64,000 bases of DNA, taken from Ruegeria sp. 6PALISEP08. Its GTDB lineage: Bacteria; Pseudomonadota; Alphaproteobacteria; Rhodobacterales; Rhodobacteraceae. The stretch is taken from positions 124,001-188,000 of the forward strand of contig NZ_LGXZ01000001.1 in assembly GCF_001238295.1 (NCBI RefSeq). The letters are read 5' to 3'. Positions 33,679 through 42,612 of this stretch are shown here, piece by piece. Position 1 is the stretch's first letter, and every line of letters begins with the position of its first letter. The translations under genes were made by a program, and so were the position numbers. A model generated the notes under the pieces. That model worked only from the letters and a program-made list of their open reading frames with translations, did not search any database and had not been told where the DNA came from.

Positions 33679-34881
33679 GTGACGAATCCGGGGGGCCATC
33701 GGCCCCTCGGGCGGCGGGCGCGAGCCGGGGTGAGATCCCCCGCGTTGCCTCCGTCGCAGATGCATTTGGGGGCGGGTGATCTGGTGCGGTTGGCAGACGG
33801 TGAAACCAGCCCTATCTACCGCATCGACCGTCTGGAAACATCAGACTTGCAACTGGCGGAGGCGGTTCGGGTGGAACAGGGCGTCTATAAAGCATCGGAC
33901 TTGCTGGACGAGGCACCGACAGTCAAACCCTATGCCGCGCCAACGCCTGTGCTGCCGGTTTTTCTGGACCTGCCTTTGTTCACAGGTGCAGAAATTCCAC
34001 ACGCACCTTATCTGGCCGTCACGGGTGATCCCTGGCCTGGGGCTGCAACAGTCTACACTTCGTCCAATGATGAGGGTTATGCTCTGGGCGATATCATCCC
34101 AAATCGGGCGATCATCGGTGCTACCGAGACGCCGCTGCGGCGTGCCAGCGCAGGGATCTGGGATGAAGGGCCTGCGTTGCGCGTCAAACTGATTTCAGGG
34201 CAGTTGGAGTCGCGCCCACGCAGCTCGATTCTGAGCGGCGTCAATCTGGCCGCGATCGGTGATGGAACACCCGGAAATTGGGAAGTGTTTCAATTCTCTG
34301 ACGCGGTCCTCGAAGCACCGGGTGTCTATGCGTTGTCAGGGCGCCTTAGGGGGCAGTTGGGGTCGGATGCGTTAATGCCGGATGTCTGGCCGGACGGATC
34401 AATCTTTGTGCTGCTGAATGATCGGGTGCAACAGATCAACTTGCTGCGCACCGAGCGCCGGATTGCCAAGCATTACCGCATTGGCCCAGCAAGCCGCAGT
34501 TACGATGACGGGTCTTTCCAACATCTGATCGCCTCTTTCGACGGGAACGGATTACGCCCGTACGCCCCCGTACATCTGAAGGTGCAATCCAGCGATTCAG
34601 GGGATGACGTCACTTGGGTCCGACGGGCACGCCTGGACGCGGATGATTGGTCCGGGCTGGAGATTCCCTTGGGCGAAGAGCGTGAGTTTTATCTGGTGCG
34701 TATCCGCGCGAGTGGCACCTTGCTGCGTGAAGATCTGGTCGACGAGCCGAGATGGACCTATTCAGCGGCAATGAAAGTGGCGGATGGCCTGAGCGGCGCT
34801 TACGAGGTCGAAGTGGCACAGGTGTCCGCCATCTATGGTCCAGGTCTGGCTGCCCGTCATTTGGTTGGACAAATGATCTGA
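33679..34881 (+). pseudogene. C-terminal remnant of GTA g15 (host-specificity / baseplate protein)
   Basis: An open frame of 400 codons starting with GTG 1 nt past the g5 stop. From about residue 23 on (ALPPSQMHLGAGDLVRLADG...) it matches only the last third of the roughly 1,300-residue g15 protein of RcGTA-type clusters. The matching blocks are VLPVFLDLPLFTGAEIPHAPYLAVTGDPWPG, ANLAAIGDGTPGNWEVFQFSDA, LSGRLRGQLGSDALMPDVWPDGSIFVLL, KHYRIGPASRSYDDGSFQH and WVRRARLDADDWSGLEIPLGEEREFYLVRI. The first 22 codons are GC-rich junction sequence with no match. The simplest reading is one deletion that removed g6-g14 and the first two thirds of g15. No stop codons have yet accumulated. Confidence 0.85.
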
Positions 34882-35177
34882 TGCGGCCGGTTCTGCACGG
34901 AGATGTCAGCTCTGCAGCGCGTGCCTTGTTGGCCGTGCCGCAAATGGACCGGGCCCGTTTATGTGTTCGGATGATCCATGAGGCCGAACTGGCCGACCAG
35001 CATCTTGAACGCACAGGGCGGCTTCACCCCGTGTACGGCAACGGCTCGCTCATGGCCGTTGCCCGAAACAGACCCCTGGCGGATGAGCCGGGGTTCGACA
35101 ATTTGCAATATTGTCAGTGTTTTGAAACGGTTCTGCACCATCTTTCGAAGTTTTTGGTCACCCGGCAGCACAGCTAA
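34881..35177 (+). CDS. Small conserved protein found after GTA g15, function unknown
   Basis: A 98-residue protein whose ATG overlaps the g15-remnant stop (TGATG), so it was translationally coupled to g15. It reads MRPVLHGDVSSAARALLAVPQMDRARLCVRMIHEAELADQHLERTGRLHPVYGNGSLMAVA; short proteins of this type follow g15 in many Rhodobacterales. The C-terminal part (NLQYCQCFETVLHHLSKFLV) is helical with two Cys. It now depends on whatever drives the truncated cluster. It overlaps the convergent DksA-like gene by 20 nt. Confidence 0.7.
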   Translation: MRPVLHGDVSSAARALLAVPQMDRARLCVRMIHEAELADQHLERTGRLHPVYGNGSLMAVARNRPLADEPGFDNLQYCQCFETVLHHLSKFLVTRQHS

Positions 35178-35496
35178 CACATCTGCCGGCCGCAAGATCC
35201 AGTTTCAATCGACCATCCGGGATGCGTTCGCCGCAGTCTTCACAATACCCGTATTCTTCCTCGTCAAGTCGCACCAATGCGGCTTGAAGGCGGCTTCCTT
35301 CGATATCGCGATTGGCTTGTTGCGCCTTGGCCATGGCCTGATTTTGCAGCGCATCCATGCGACTCAGCCGACCAACGGCTTGCTGATCCAGCTCGACAAC
35401 GGCCTGAGCCTTTCGCCCCGAGGCTGAAAGCTGTTCCAGTTCAACCAGTCGTTCGCGAATTCGTGTCTCAAAATATGCGCGTTTGGACTCATTCAT
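35158..35496 (-). CDS. TraR/DksA-family zinc-finger protein
   Basis: About 112 aa from the ATG at 35496 (MNESKRAYFETRIRERLVELEQL); an in-frame ATG at 35553 would add 19 basic residues. Neither start has a clear ribosome site. It has a helical coiled coil (about 1-75), then the DksA zinc finger YCEDCGERIPDGRLKLDLAAGRCVSCA with its four cysteines. The acidic tip motif of true DksA is not obvious in LSRMDALQNQAMAKAQQ, so RNA-polymerase regulation is only a family-level guess. Divergent from cysE. Confidence 0.85.
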   Translation of the reverse strand: MNESKRAYFETRIRERLVELEQLSASGRKAQAVVELDQQAVGRLSRMDALQNQAMAKAQQANRDIEGSRLQAALVRLDEEEYGYCEDCGERIPDGRLKLDLAAGRCVSCAAG

Positions 35497-35580
35497 TTTC
35501 GTTGCAATGCAGATCACGGGTTTGCGTTTGGCCTTTTTACCACTAAATGGCATTCTAGGCGCAGCAAAGGATCAAAGGCC

Positions 35581-36390
35581 ATGTTTGAAAAGCGCAGCCA
35601 CGTGACACCGGTCGATCCGGTGTGGACCCGCATCACCTCCGAGGCCCATGCGGCCGTTGAAGAAGAGCCCCTTATGGGCGGTCTTGTGCACGCTTGTATC
35701 CTGCATCACCGCAGCCTCGAGCGCGCGCTGTCATATCGGGTCGCAGCCAAGCTGTGTTCGAACGAGATGTCGATGATGGTCCTGCGTGAGATCGTGGATG
35801 AGGCATATGCCGATGATCCCGGTTTGATCGAATCGGCCCGGGCGGACTTGATGGCCGTGTATGAACGCGATCCCGCTTGCCACCGCCTGTTGCAGCCGAT
35901 CCTGTACTTCAAGGGTTACCAGGCCATGCAGGCGTATCGCGTGGCGCATTGGCTATGGCAAAAGGGTCGTCATGATCTGGCGTATTTCTTCCAGATGCGC
36001 TCGTCCGAGATTTTCGGCATCGACATCCATCCCGCTGCCAAGATCGGCAAGGGGATCATGATCGACCATGCCCATTCCATCGTCATCGGTGAAACAGCTA
36101 TTGTGGGTGACAATGTCTCGATGCTGCATTCGGTGACGCTGGGCGGGACTGGCAAGGAAGAAGAACAGCGTCATCCCAAGATCGGCAATGGCGTACTGAT
36201 CGGAGCTGGTGCGAAAGTGCTGGGCAATATCGAAGTTGGCCATTGCAGCCGTATCGCTGCCGGTTCGGTGGTTCTGCAAGAGGTGCCCCCCTGCAAAACC
36301 GTAGCAGGCATTCCGGCCAAGATCGTCGGTGAGGCCGGGTGTGATCAGCCCTCGATCTCGATGGATCACATGCTGGGTAAAGACCAGTAA
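35581..36390 (+). CDS. cysE: Serine O-acetyltransferase
   Basis: Makes O-acetylserine from serine and acetyl-CoA, the first step of cysteine synthesis. The 269-residue protein has the N-terminal helical domain (TSEAHAAVEEEPLMGGLVHACILHHRSLERALSYRVAAKL) and a left-handed beta-helix: GIDIHPAAKIGKGIMIDHAHSIVIGETAIVGDNVSMLHSVTLGGTGKE, with the active-site His in DHAHS and in MLHSVTLGG. AAAGGA precedes the ATG. Monocistronic in appearance. Confidence 0.96.
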   Translation: MFEKRSHVTPVDPVWTRITSEAHAAVEEEPLMGGLVHACILHHRSLERALSYRVAAKLCSNEMSMMVLREIVDEAYADDPGLIESARADLMAVYERDPACHRLLQPILYFKGYQAMQAYRVAHWLWQKGRHDLAYFFQMRSSEIFGIDIHPAAKIGKGIMIDHAHSIVIGETAIVGDNVSMLHSVTLGGTGKEEEQRHPKIGNGVLIGAGAKVLGNIEVGHCSRIAAGSVVLQEVPPCKTVAGIPAKIVGEAGCDQPSISMDHMLGKDQ

Positions 36391-36396
36391 ACGGTT

Positions 36397-36639
36397 TCAG
36401 TTCGAGCGGTTGCTGCGTCTTTCCAACCGCTCGCGCCGCCGTTCTTCCTTCTTTTCTTTGCGCAATTCCCTGCGGCGGCCTTGCTCGGCTTTTTGCTGAG
36501 CGATCACCGCAGGATCACTCGATTTGAACTTGGAATTCTCACCAGGGTAACTGTTGGGTTTTGCCATAGCTGCGTCAGGTGTTGTACCTGTCAGCAGGGC
36601 CAAAACGATCAGACTTTGAATGAGGGTTTTCGGGGACAT
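36397..36639 (-). CDS. Small exported, strongly basic protein of unknown function
   Basis: 80 aa from the ATG at 36639 (AAGGAAGGT upstream). A signal peptide (MSPKTLIQSLIVLALLTGTTPDAAMA|KP) is followed by a short polar stretch. The C-terminus of about 35 residues is almost only Arg, Lys, Glu and Gln (AEQGRRRELRKEKKEERRRERLERRSNRSN), which should form a charged helix. No family recognised. Its stop lies 6 nt from the cysE stop on the opposite strand. Composition suggests binding to an anionic surface, but this is a guess. Confidence 0.65.
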   Translation of the reverse strand: MSPKTLIQSLIVLALLTGTTPDAAMAKPNSYPGENSKFKSSDPAVIAQQKAEQGRRRELRKEKKEERRRERLERRSNRSN

Positions 36640-36739
36640 CACGCACCTTCCTTCTGTCTGCGCCAGTAGTTAGAAGGTGGGAGGTCTTTTTGCGCAAAGC
36701 AATCGGAGCCCCGATCACACGGGCTCATATCAGTGCTAT

Positions 36740-36771
36740 GGCCCTCGCCCTGAGTCTTTCGGGCGAGGGCC
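36740..36771 (-). terminator. Hairpin after pdhC
   Basis: Perfect 11-bp stem GGCCCTCGCCC/GGGCGAGGGCC with a 10-nt loop, 13 nt past the pdhC stop on the reverse strand. No T tract. Confidence 0.6.
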
Positions 36772-36784
36772 TTGAGACAAATCC

Positions 36785-38089
36785 TCAGGCCAGCATGACC
36801 ATCGGGTTTTCCAAGTTTTCGACGATGGCCTTGAGCAGTTCCGCCCCCAACGCGCCGTCGATGACGCGGTGATCAACTGACATGGTGACAGACATCACAG
36901 TCGCCACGGTCAGCTCACCATCATCCCCGACAACAGGTTTTTTCACACCGGTTCCCACGGCCAGAATACCGGCATGAGGCGGGTTCACGATGGCGTCGAA
37001 GTTGTCGATGCCGAACATGCCAAGGTTCGAGATCGCAAAGGTTCCGCCCTGGTATTCATGCGGGGCCAATTTGCGTTCGCGGGCACGGGCCGCAAGGTCT
37101 TTCATTTCGGTTGACAGGGCGGACAGAGATTTCATGTCAGCGTCCTGAAGAACCGGGGTGAACAGACCGCCCTCAATAGCGACCGCGACGGCTACGTCCG
37201 AAGGTTTCAGTTGCAGCACACGGTCACCTGCCCAAACCGCATTGCAGGCCGGAACCTGTTGCAACGCATTGGCGACGGCTTTGATGATGAAATCATTGAC
37301 GCTCAGCTTGATGCCGCGCCCTTCCAACTGCTTGTTCAACTGGCTGCGGAACTTCAGCAGCGCATCCAGCTTGATGTCGCGACGCAGGTAGAAATGCGGG
37401 ATGGTCTGCTTGGCTTCACTCAGACGCGCAGCGATGGTTTTACGCATACCGTCGAGCTGAATCTCTTCATACTCGCGGCCCTCATACATCCGCGCGACCA
37501 TGTCCGCGGACGGACCAGTGGGAGCAACTGGTGCTGCCGCTGGCGCCGCGGCAGCAGCCGCAGAAGTTGGTGCCGGTGCGGTGGCAGTTGCCCCTTCGAC
37601 ATCTGCTTTGACGATGCGGCCATGCGGGCCAGAGCCTGCGATCTGAGCCAGATCGAGGCCCTTCTGCGCGGCAATTCGGCGGGCCAGGGGAGAAGCAAAG
37701 ATACGACCACCATCGGCTTTGACCGGAGCTGCCGGAGCAGGGGCGGACGCCTCGGGTGCCGCTGGCGCGGCAGCCTCGTTGCCCGCGGCGGCAGGGGCCG
37801 CCTCAGGCGCCTTGGCAGGCGTGGCAGCGATGTCATCAGCGCTTTCGCCATCTTCCAGCAGAACTGCGATGGCGGTGTTGACCTTGACCCCTTCAGAGCC
37901 TTCGGGGATCAGGATCTTGCCGATGGTGCCTTCGTCAACAGCCTCGAACTCCATCGTGGCCTTGTCGGTTTCGATCTCGGCCAGCAGATCGCCGGAGGAG
38001 ACGGTGTCGCCTTCCTTGACCAGCCATTTGGCAAGCGTGCCTTCCTCCATGGTCGGTGAAAGGGCGGGCATCAGAATTTCAGTGGGCAT
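36785..38089 (-). CDS. pdhC: Pyruvate dehydrogenase E2, dihydrolipoamide acetyltransferase
   Basis: Transfers acetyl from lipoyl groups to CoA; core of the complex. 434 aa: one lipoyl domain (1-78) with the lipoyl Lys in [15 protein letters not shown], an Ala/Pro linker, the peripheral-subunit-binding domain (about 133-168, [31 protein letters not shown]) and the catalytic domain (about 210-434) with the His of [17 protein letters not shown]. Third gene of pdhA-pdhB-pdhC, 14 nt after pdhB. Its E3 partner lpd lies 20 kb away in the same window. Confidence 0.97.
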   Translation of the reverse strand: MPTEILMPALSPTMEEGTLAKWLVKEGDTVSSGDLLAEIETDKATMEFEAVDEGTIGKILIPEGSEGVKVNTAIAVLLEDGESADDIAATPAKAPEAAPAAAGNEAAAPAAPEASAPAPAAPVKADGGRIFASPLARRIAAQKGLDLAQIAGSGPHGRIVKADVEGATATAPAPTSAAAAAAPAAAPVAPTGPSADMVARMYEGREYEEIQLDGMRKTIAARLSEAKQTIPHFYLRRDIKLDALLKFRSQLNKQLEGRGIKLSVNDFIIKAVANALQQVPACNAVWAGDRVLQLKPSDVAVAVAIEGGLFTPVLQDADMKSLSALSTEMKDLAARARERKLAPHEYQGGTFAISNLGMFGIDNFDAIVNPPHAGILAVGTGVKKPVVGDDGELTVATVMSVTMSVDHRVIDGALGAELLKAIVENLENPMVMLA

Positions 38090-38103
38090 CTGTCTGTCGC
38101 TCC

Positions 38104-39474
38104 TTACCGGTAGGTCACTTGTTTGACGGCTGCGATCACCTCATCGGTGGTGATCAGCGCCAGCTTTTCGAGGTTAGCGGCGTAGGGCATCGGGACGTCC
38201 TTGCCGGTGCAGTTGATGACCGGGGCGTCAAGGTAGTCGAACGCTTCCTGCATCACCACCGAACTGATGTAGCTGCCGACCGATCCTTGCGGCCAGCCTT
38301 CTTCCACTGTCACCAGACGATTGGTTTTCATTACCGAGTTGATGATTGCGCCGGTATCCATCGGGCGGATGGTGCGCAGGTCGATCACTTCGGCGCTGAT
38401 GCCGTCTTCGGCCAGCTTGTCCGCAGCTTCCAGAGCATATTGCATACCGATGCCGAAGCTGACGATGGTCACGTCAGACCCTTCGCGCCAGATGCGCGCC
38501 TTGCCCAGCGGGATAGTCAGGTCATCCACCTGCGGCACGTCGAAGGTGCGACCGTAGAGGATTTCGTTTTCCAGGAAGACCACCGGGTTGGGGTCGCGGA
38601 TAGCCGATTTCAGCAGGCCTTTGGCGTCAGCCGCCGAATAAGGCATCACCACCTTCAGACCAGGGATCTGCATGTACCAAGCAGCGTAATCCTGAGAGTG
38701 CTGAGCAGCCACGCGCGCCGCAGCACCGTTGGGGCCCCGAAACACGATGGGGCAACCCATCTGACCGCCGGACATATAAAGCGTCTTGGCGGCAGAGTTG
38801 ATGATCTGGTCAATCGCCTGCATAGCGAAATTGAAGGTCATGAACTCGACAATCGGTTTCAGACCGCCAAAGGCCGAACCCACGGCGATACCGGCAAAAC
38901 CATGTTCGGTGATAGGCGTGTCGATCACGCGCTTGGAGCCGAACTCATCCAGTAGACCTTGCGAGATCTTGTACGCGCCCTGATATTCGGCAACTTCCTC
39001 GCCCATCAGATAGACATCTTCGTCGCCGCGCATTTCCTCGGCCATCGCATCGCGCAGGGCTTCGCGCACAGTCTCCGATTTCATTTCGGCGTCGGCTGGC
39101 CAGTCGGGTGACATATCGACCACCGGGGCCGCGGGTGCCGCGGTCGGGGCGGGGGCCTCAACCGCCGCAGGGGTGGCCTCGGCGACCGCTGCGGCAGCAG
39201 GTGCGGCCGCGGGCAGGGCAGAGGCGTCTTCGCCTTCTTCGACCAGCACCGCGATGGGGGTGTTGACTTTGACCCCTTCGGTGCCTTCTGCGATCAGGAT
39301 TCTTCCAACAATGCCTTCATCGACGGCTTCGAATTCCATCGTCGCCTTGTCGGTTTCAATCTCGGCCATAATATCACCCGAGGATACGGTGTCGCCTTCC
39401 TTGACCAGCCATTTGGCCAGCGTGCCCTCTTCCATCGTGGGCGAAAGGGCGGGCATGAGAATTTCGGTTGCCAT
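38104..39474 (-). CDS. pdhB: Pyruvate dehydrogenase E1 beta subunit with N-terminal lipoyl domain
   Basis: 456 aa: an added lipoyl domain (1-80, Lys in [15 protein letters not shown]), an Ala-rich linker to about 130, then the normal E1-beta transketolase domains ([43 protein letters not shown]...). The lipoyl domain is nearly the same as that of pdhC next door at both protein and DNA level, so it probably arose or is kept similar by copying between the two. This E1-beta form is typical of alphaproteobacteria. 15 nt from both neighbours; co-transcribed. Confidence 0.97.
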   Translation of the reverse strand: MATEILMPALSPTMEEGTLAKWLVKEGDTVSSGDIMAEIETDKATMEFEAVDEGIVGRILIAEGTEGVKVNTPIAVLVEEGEDASALPAAAPAAAAVAEATPAAVEAPAPTAAPAAPVVDMSPDWPADAEMKSETVREALRDAMAEEMRGDEDVYLMGEEVAEYQGAYKISQGLLDEFGSKRVIDTPITEHGFAGIAVGSAFGGLKPIVEFMTFNFAMQAIDQIINSAAKTLYMSGGQMGCPIVFRGPNGAAARVAAQHSQDYAAWYMQIPGLKVVMPYSAADAKGLLKSAIRDPNPVVFLENEILYGRTFDVPQVDDLTIPLGKARIWREGSDVTIVSFGIGMQYALEAADKLAEDGISAEVIDLRTIRPMDTGAIINSVMKTNRLVTVEEGWPQGSVGSYISSVVMQEAFDYLDAPVINCTGKDVPMPYAANLEKLALITTDEVIAAVKQVTYR

Positions 39475-39489
39475 GTCTTAATCGTCCTC

Positions 39490-40479
39490 TCAGGCGTAAA
39501 TATCGGTCCAGAGCTCTTCGACGGAAGGCTCGGGACTTTCTTTCGAGAATTCGGCGGCTTGGTTGACGACCTCTTTGATCTCTTTGTCGATCGCTTTCAG
39601 GTCATCCTCGGTCGCGTGTTTTCCGGTCAGCAGCAGTTCGCGCACATGTTCGATCGGGTCGCTTTGCTCGCGGACCTTCTGAACTTCTTCGCGGGTGCGA
39701 TACTTGGCCGGGTCGGACATCGAGTGACCGCGATAGCGGTAGGTCTTCACCTCTAGGATATAAGGGCCTTTGCCCGCTCGGCAGTGGGCCACAGCTTTTT
39801 CGCCGGCAGCCTTCACCGCCAACACATCCATCCCGTTGACGATCTCGCCGGGGATGCCAAACGCTTCGCCGCGCACATAGATATCAGGCGAAGACGTCGA
39901 GCGCGCCTGCGCGGTGCCCATGGCGTATTGGTTGTTCTCGATCACGAAAACCACCGGCAGATCCCAGAGAGCGGCCATGTTGAACGTCTCGTAGACCTGA
40001 CCCTGGTTGGCCGCACCATCACCGAAATAGGTGAACGTCACGCCGCCGTTCTCTTTGTACTTGTCGGCGAAGGCCAAACCTGCACCCAAAGGCACCTGTG
40101 CGCCAACGATCCCGTGGCCGCCATAGAAATGCTTCTCTTTCGAGAACATGTGCATTGAGCCGCCTTTGCCCTTGGACAGGCCACCCTCGCGTCCGGTGAG
40201 TTCGGCCATCACGCCGCCCGGCTCCATGCCGCAGGCCAGCATATGGCCGTGGTCGCGATAAGAGGTGATGCGTTTGTCACCTTCCTGAGCTGCGGCTTCG
40301 AGGCCGACAACAACCGCTTCCTGTCCGATATAAAGGTGGCAGAAGCCGCCAATCAGACCCATACCATAAAGCTGACCCGCCTTTTCCTCGAATCGGCGGA
40401 TCAATAGCATTTCGCGGTAGTACGTTTTGAGTTCTTCCGCTGAAACGTTTGGTTTCTTTGTGGTTTTTCGCGCAGCCAT
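39490..40479 (-). CDS. pdhA: Pyruvate dehydrogenase E1 alpha subunit
   Basis: Thiamine-diphosphate-dependent decarboxylation of pyruvate with E1 beta. 329 aa; cofactor motif GDGAANQGQVYETFNMAALWDLPVVFVIENNQYAMGT, phosphorylation-loop-like YRYRGHSMSDPAKYRTREEV and the N-terminal REMLLIRRFEEKAGQLYGMGLIGGFCHLYIGQEA. First gene of the operon. A TAGTTTA-N4-TAAACTA palindrome lies 27 nt upstream of its start and is repeated upstream of lpd. Confidence 0.97.
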   Translation of the reverse strand: MAARKTTKKPNVSAEELKTYYREMLLIRRFEEKAGQLYGMGLIGGFCHLYIGQEAVVVGLEAAAQEGDKRITSYRDHGHMLACGMEPGGVMAELTGREGGLSKGKGGSMHMFSKEKHFYGGHGIVGAQVPLGAGLAFADKYKENGGVTFTYFGDGAANQGQVYETFNMAALWDLPVVFVIENNQYAMGTAQARSTSSPDIYVRGEAFGIPGEIVNGMDVLAVKAAGEKAVAHCRAGKGPYILEVKTYRYRGHSMSDPAKYRTREEVQKVREQSDPIEHVRELLLTGKHATEDDLKAIDKEIKEVVNQAAEFSKESPEPSVEELWTDIYA

Positions 40480-40506
40480 CGTGGCGATCTCCCCCTTTCG
40501 GACAGA

Positions 40507-40524
40507 TAGTTTAGCGTTAAACTA
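40507..40524. promoter_or_regulatory. 18-bp palindromic operator upstream of pdhA (shared with lpd)
   Basis: TAGTTTA-GCGT-TAAACTA, 27 nt before the pdhA start codon. The same 7-bp arms with the same 4-nt spacing occur 30 nt before the lpd start at 57416-57433. I saw no third complete copy in the window. Confidence 0.75.
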
Positions 40525-40656
40525 TTTCATAAAGCATTTAGGGCTTTCTGGCGAGTGTTAATGTGACGCAGCGTCGTGACACGCTTCGGAAAACCAGTCG
40601 ACGAAGGGCAAACGACGGATTGTATGGGACTTTCTGACGAAAAATACAGGCTCGGA

Positions 40657-40956
40657 TCAGCGGATCACGATTTCATCTGCACGGATCATGCCCAGCACCG
40701 AACGCGCCTGCTGATCCAGCAAGTCAAGATCCAGATACGTATCCGACAGGCGCCGGGTCAGGTTTTCCATCTCGGCAATTTCGACATTCAGGTTTTTCAG
40801 GTTGCGTGACAGGGCGTCCCGTTCCGCTGCAATTTCGACTCGCCGGAACAAGCCATAGTCGCCTTGCACGGCAGCAAAGGTGAAGTACACACCCAGCATG
40901 AAAGCCACCGAAAAGAAGACTACTGCGCCCAAACCGGGCCGATGGGAACGGGACAC
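40657..40956 (-). CDS. FtsB/DivIC-like septum formation initiator protein
   Basis: 99-residue single-pass protein: short cytoplasmic N-terminus, helix at about 9-29 (LGAVVFFSVAFMLGVYFTFAAVQ), then a periplasmic coiled coil (RRVEIAAERDALSRNLKNLNVEIAEMENLTRRLSDTYLDLDLLDQQARSVLGMIRADEIVI). The layout and the closing ...ARSVLGMIRADEIVI match the FtsB-like family found just upstream of pdhA in alphaproteobacteria. It should act in the divisome with FtsL/FtsQ; not tested here. Confidence 0.85.
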   Translation of the reverse strand: MSRSHRPGLGAVVFFSVAFMLGVYFTFAAVQGDYGLFRRVEIAAERDALSRNLKNLNVEIAEMENLTRRLSDTYLDLDLLDQQARSVLGMIRADEIVIR

Positions 40957-41587
40957 TCTGTTTACCGCCGTATGAAAACTTGCCTCAATAACGGGTCCTT
41001 TGCGAACCTCTGCCTGTACTATGTCACAGGTGATTCGGGTTGTGAATCCCCTGATTCGATTTTTTCGTCAGTATTTTGCGGGGGTTAAATTCAGATCATC
41101 GCCGGGGCACATGTGCCCGATTTCGTGCGCCTGTCTGCTACTTCATGCATGTCTGATAGGCCATCGAAGGCACGTTACCGAGTTCTCCCATAAGTTGTTT
41201 ACCTTAGGTGGCACCCCGTGCCTTAAGCTTGATTGTTGACCTGCCAAGTGTTTCTAGGGAGGGTAGTTACCTCGTCAAAAAGTCTGGCTCACAATTGAGT
41301 CCTCAATCGTTTGAGCAAACTGTAGTACTCATCACAACTTACAATCAAAGGCTGATCTCAGAAGTCGTGGAAGGATGCATTCTTCTACCCAGTTACTAGT
41401 GAGGGCAGCTTTAGGTCGATGGCTTTTGTTAAAAAAGTGGTTCGCGAAATGCTCGCTTTTCTACGCCGCTGGTGTGCCGAAAAACACCCGTCGGCAAAGG
41501 TTGTGGAAAATCAAATGCAAAGAATGCGATAATTGAAACGATGTGCGTTGCTTTCCACATCATTTTGTCGATAAGAATCCGCTGTTA
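40957..41587. other. Long intergenic region, no supported gene, AT-richer
   Basis: 630 bp that lose the GC-rich coding look of the surroundings from about 41080. Two short frames occur: 41208-41399 (63 codons, with a VLITTYNQ stretch that faintly recalls a family-2 glycosyltransferase start) and 41419-41532 (37 codons, basic). Neither has a ribosome site I trust. Together with the decayed sulfotransferase next to it, this looks like the remains of imported DNA. Confidence 0.45.
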
Positions 41588-42423
41588 ATGACGTCTGAGA
41601 CTAGGTTTTACTTTGGGCACCACAAATGCGCGACCCGATATCTCATCTCCATTTGCGAACAAGTCTGCAGACGGATTGAGTTGAATGATAGAGAGTATCA
41701 CCATGATGTGTCGGACAACAAAGATTTCGCCGCTGAGCTGAAGGCTGACCCTGTCGATTTCGTTTACTTCTCCAACGCGAAGATCAAAACAGTCAGACTG
41801 CTTGAAGGCGATTTTTAACGCTTTCACGTGGTGCGAGACCCCCGCGACATCATAGTTTCAGCGTATTTCTCTCACAAAACAGTCATGGCATCGATAAATG
41901 GCCTGAGTTGATGAACATTAGAGAAGAAATTGCGAAAATGTCGATCTCGGATGGTCTGATGTATGAGATTTATGCGATGGTCAACACAATTACCGATCTT
42001 ACCGAATGGGATTACGATCAGAGCAACATCCTCGAACTCCAATACGAAGAGCTTATACAGGACCCTTACCGAGTTCTCTTGGACGTGTTCCTGCACTTGG
42101 GCCTTGTCAAAGAAATCCATGCACATAGGACAAATTAGATTGTGCGCCTGGTGGGCTCTCATATTCGAAACCGATTTCCCAGGAAGCGGGCCAGAGACTT
42201 TATTTATTTTTCGGAATTGATGCAAATCACTCAAGACAACAGCTTTTCTAAGAAATCAAAAGGCCGGAAGCGCGGTGAAGAGAATGCCGGACACCATTAC
42301 AGAAAGGGTGTCGCTGGGGATTGGCGGAACTACTTTGAAGATCGGCATATCGACCTTTTCAAAGAGCGCTACAACGATTGTCTGCTAAAGCTGGGTTATG
42401 AAGAGGACGAAGATTGGCACTGA
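41588..42423 (+). pseudogene. Sulfotransferase pseudogene (nonsense mutations and frameshift)
   Basis: The pieces add up to one P-loop sulfotransferase. The 5'-PAPS loop is in FYFGHHKCATRYLISI, the 3'-phosphate motif in FHVVRDPRDIIVSAYFSHK and the C-terminal GRKRGEENAGHHYRKGVAGDWRNYFEDRHIDLFKERYNDCLLKLGY. It is broken by TAA at 41816-41818, by a frameshift near 41875-41885 (SHKT continues as SHGIDKWPELMNIREE one frame over) and by TAG at 42136-42138. The region is AT-richer than its neighbours, pointing to horizontal gain followed by decay. In life such enzymes sulfate polysaccharides, lipids or small molecules. Confidence 0.85.
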
Positions 42424-42560
42424 AGAGTTTGGAAGCGGTTCCATCACTCACTTTTGCCGTCCGTAAGGGTTTGAAAAGGCCGCAAGTTTAGACACTTCGG
42501 TCTTAACCGTTTCAAACAACAAGGGTGCACCGAGGAAAACGGTTTATTGCGTGCAGCAAG

Positions 42561-42588
42561 ACGGTACTGTCAATAAGGACAGTACCGT
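42561..42588 (-). terminator. Perfect 11-bp hairpin after pgk
   Basis: ACGGTACTGTC pairs with GACAGTACCGT around a 6-nt loop, 24 nt beyond the pgk stop. No T tract on the reverse strand. Confidence 0.55.
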
Positions 42589-42612
42589 GAATACAAGAAC
42601 CGCTTGTCGGGC

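Noticed and set aside
41208..41399. A 63-codon frame with VLITTYNQ, resembling the start of a family-2 glycosyltransferase
   Set aside because: The likeness is eight residues long and nothing after it supports the fold; kept as part of a decayed patch.
41419..41532. A 37-codon basic frame (MAFVKKVVREMLAFLRRW)
   Set aside because: Too short, without a convincing ribosome site, in a region of decayed DNA.
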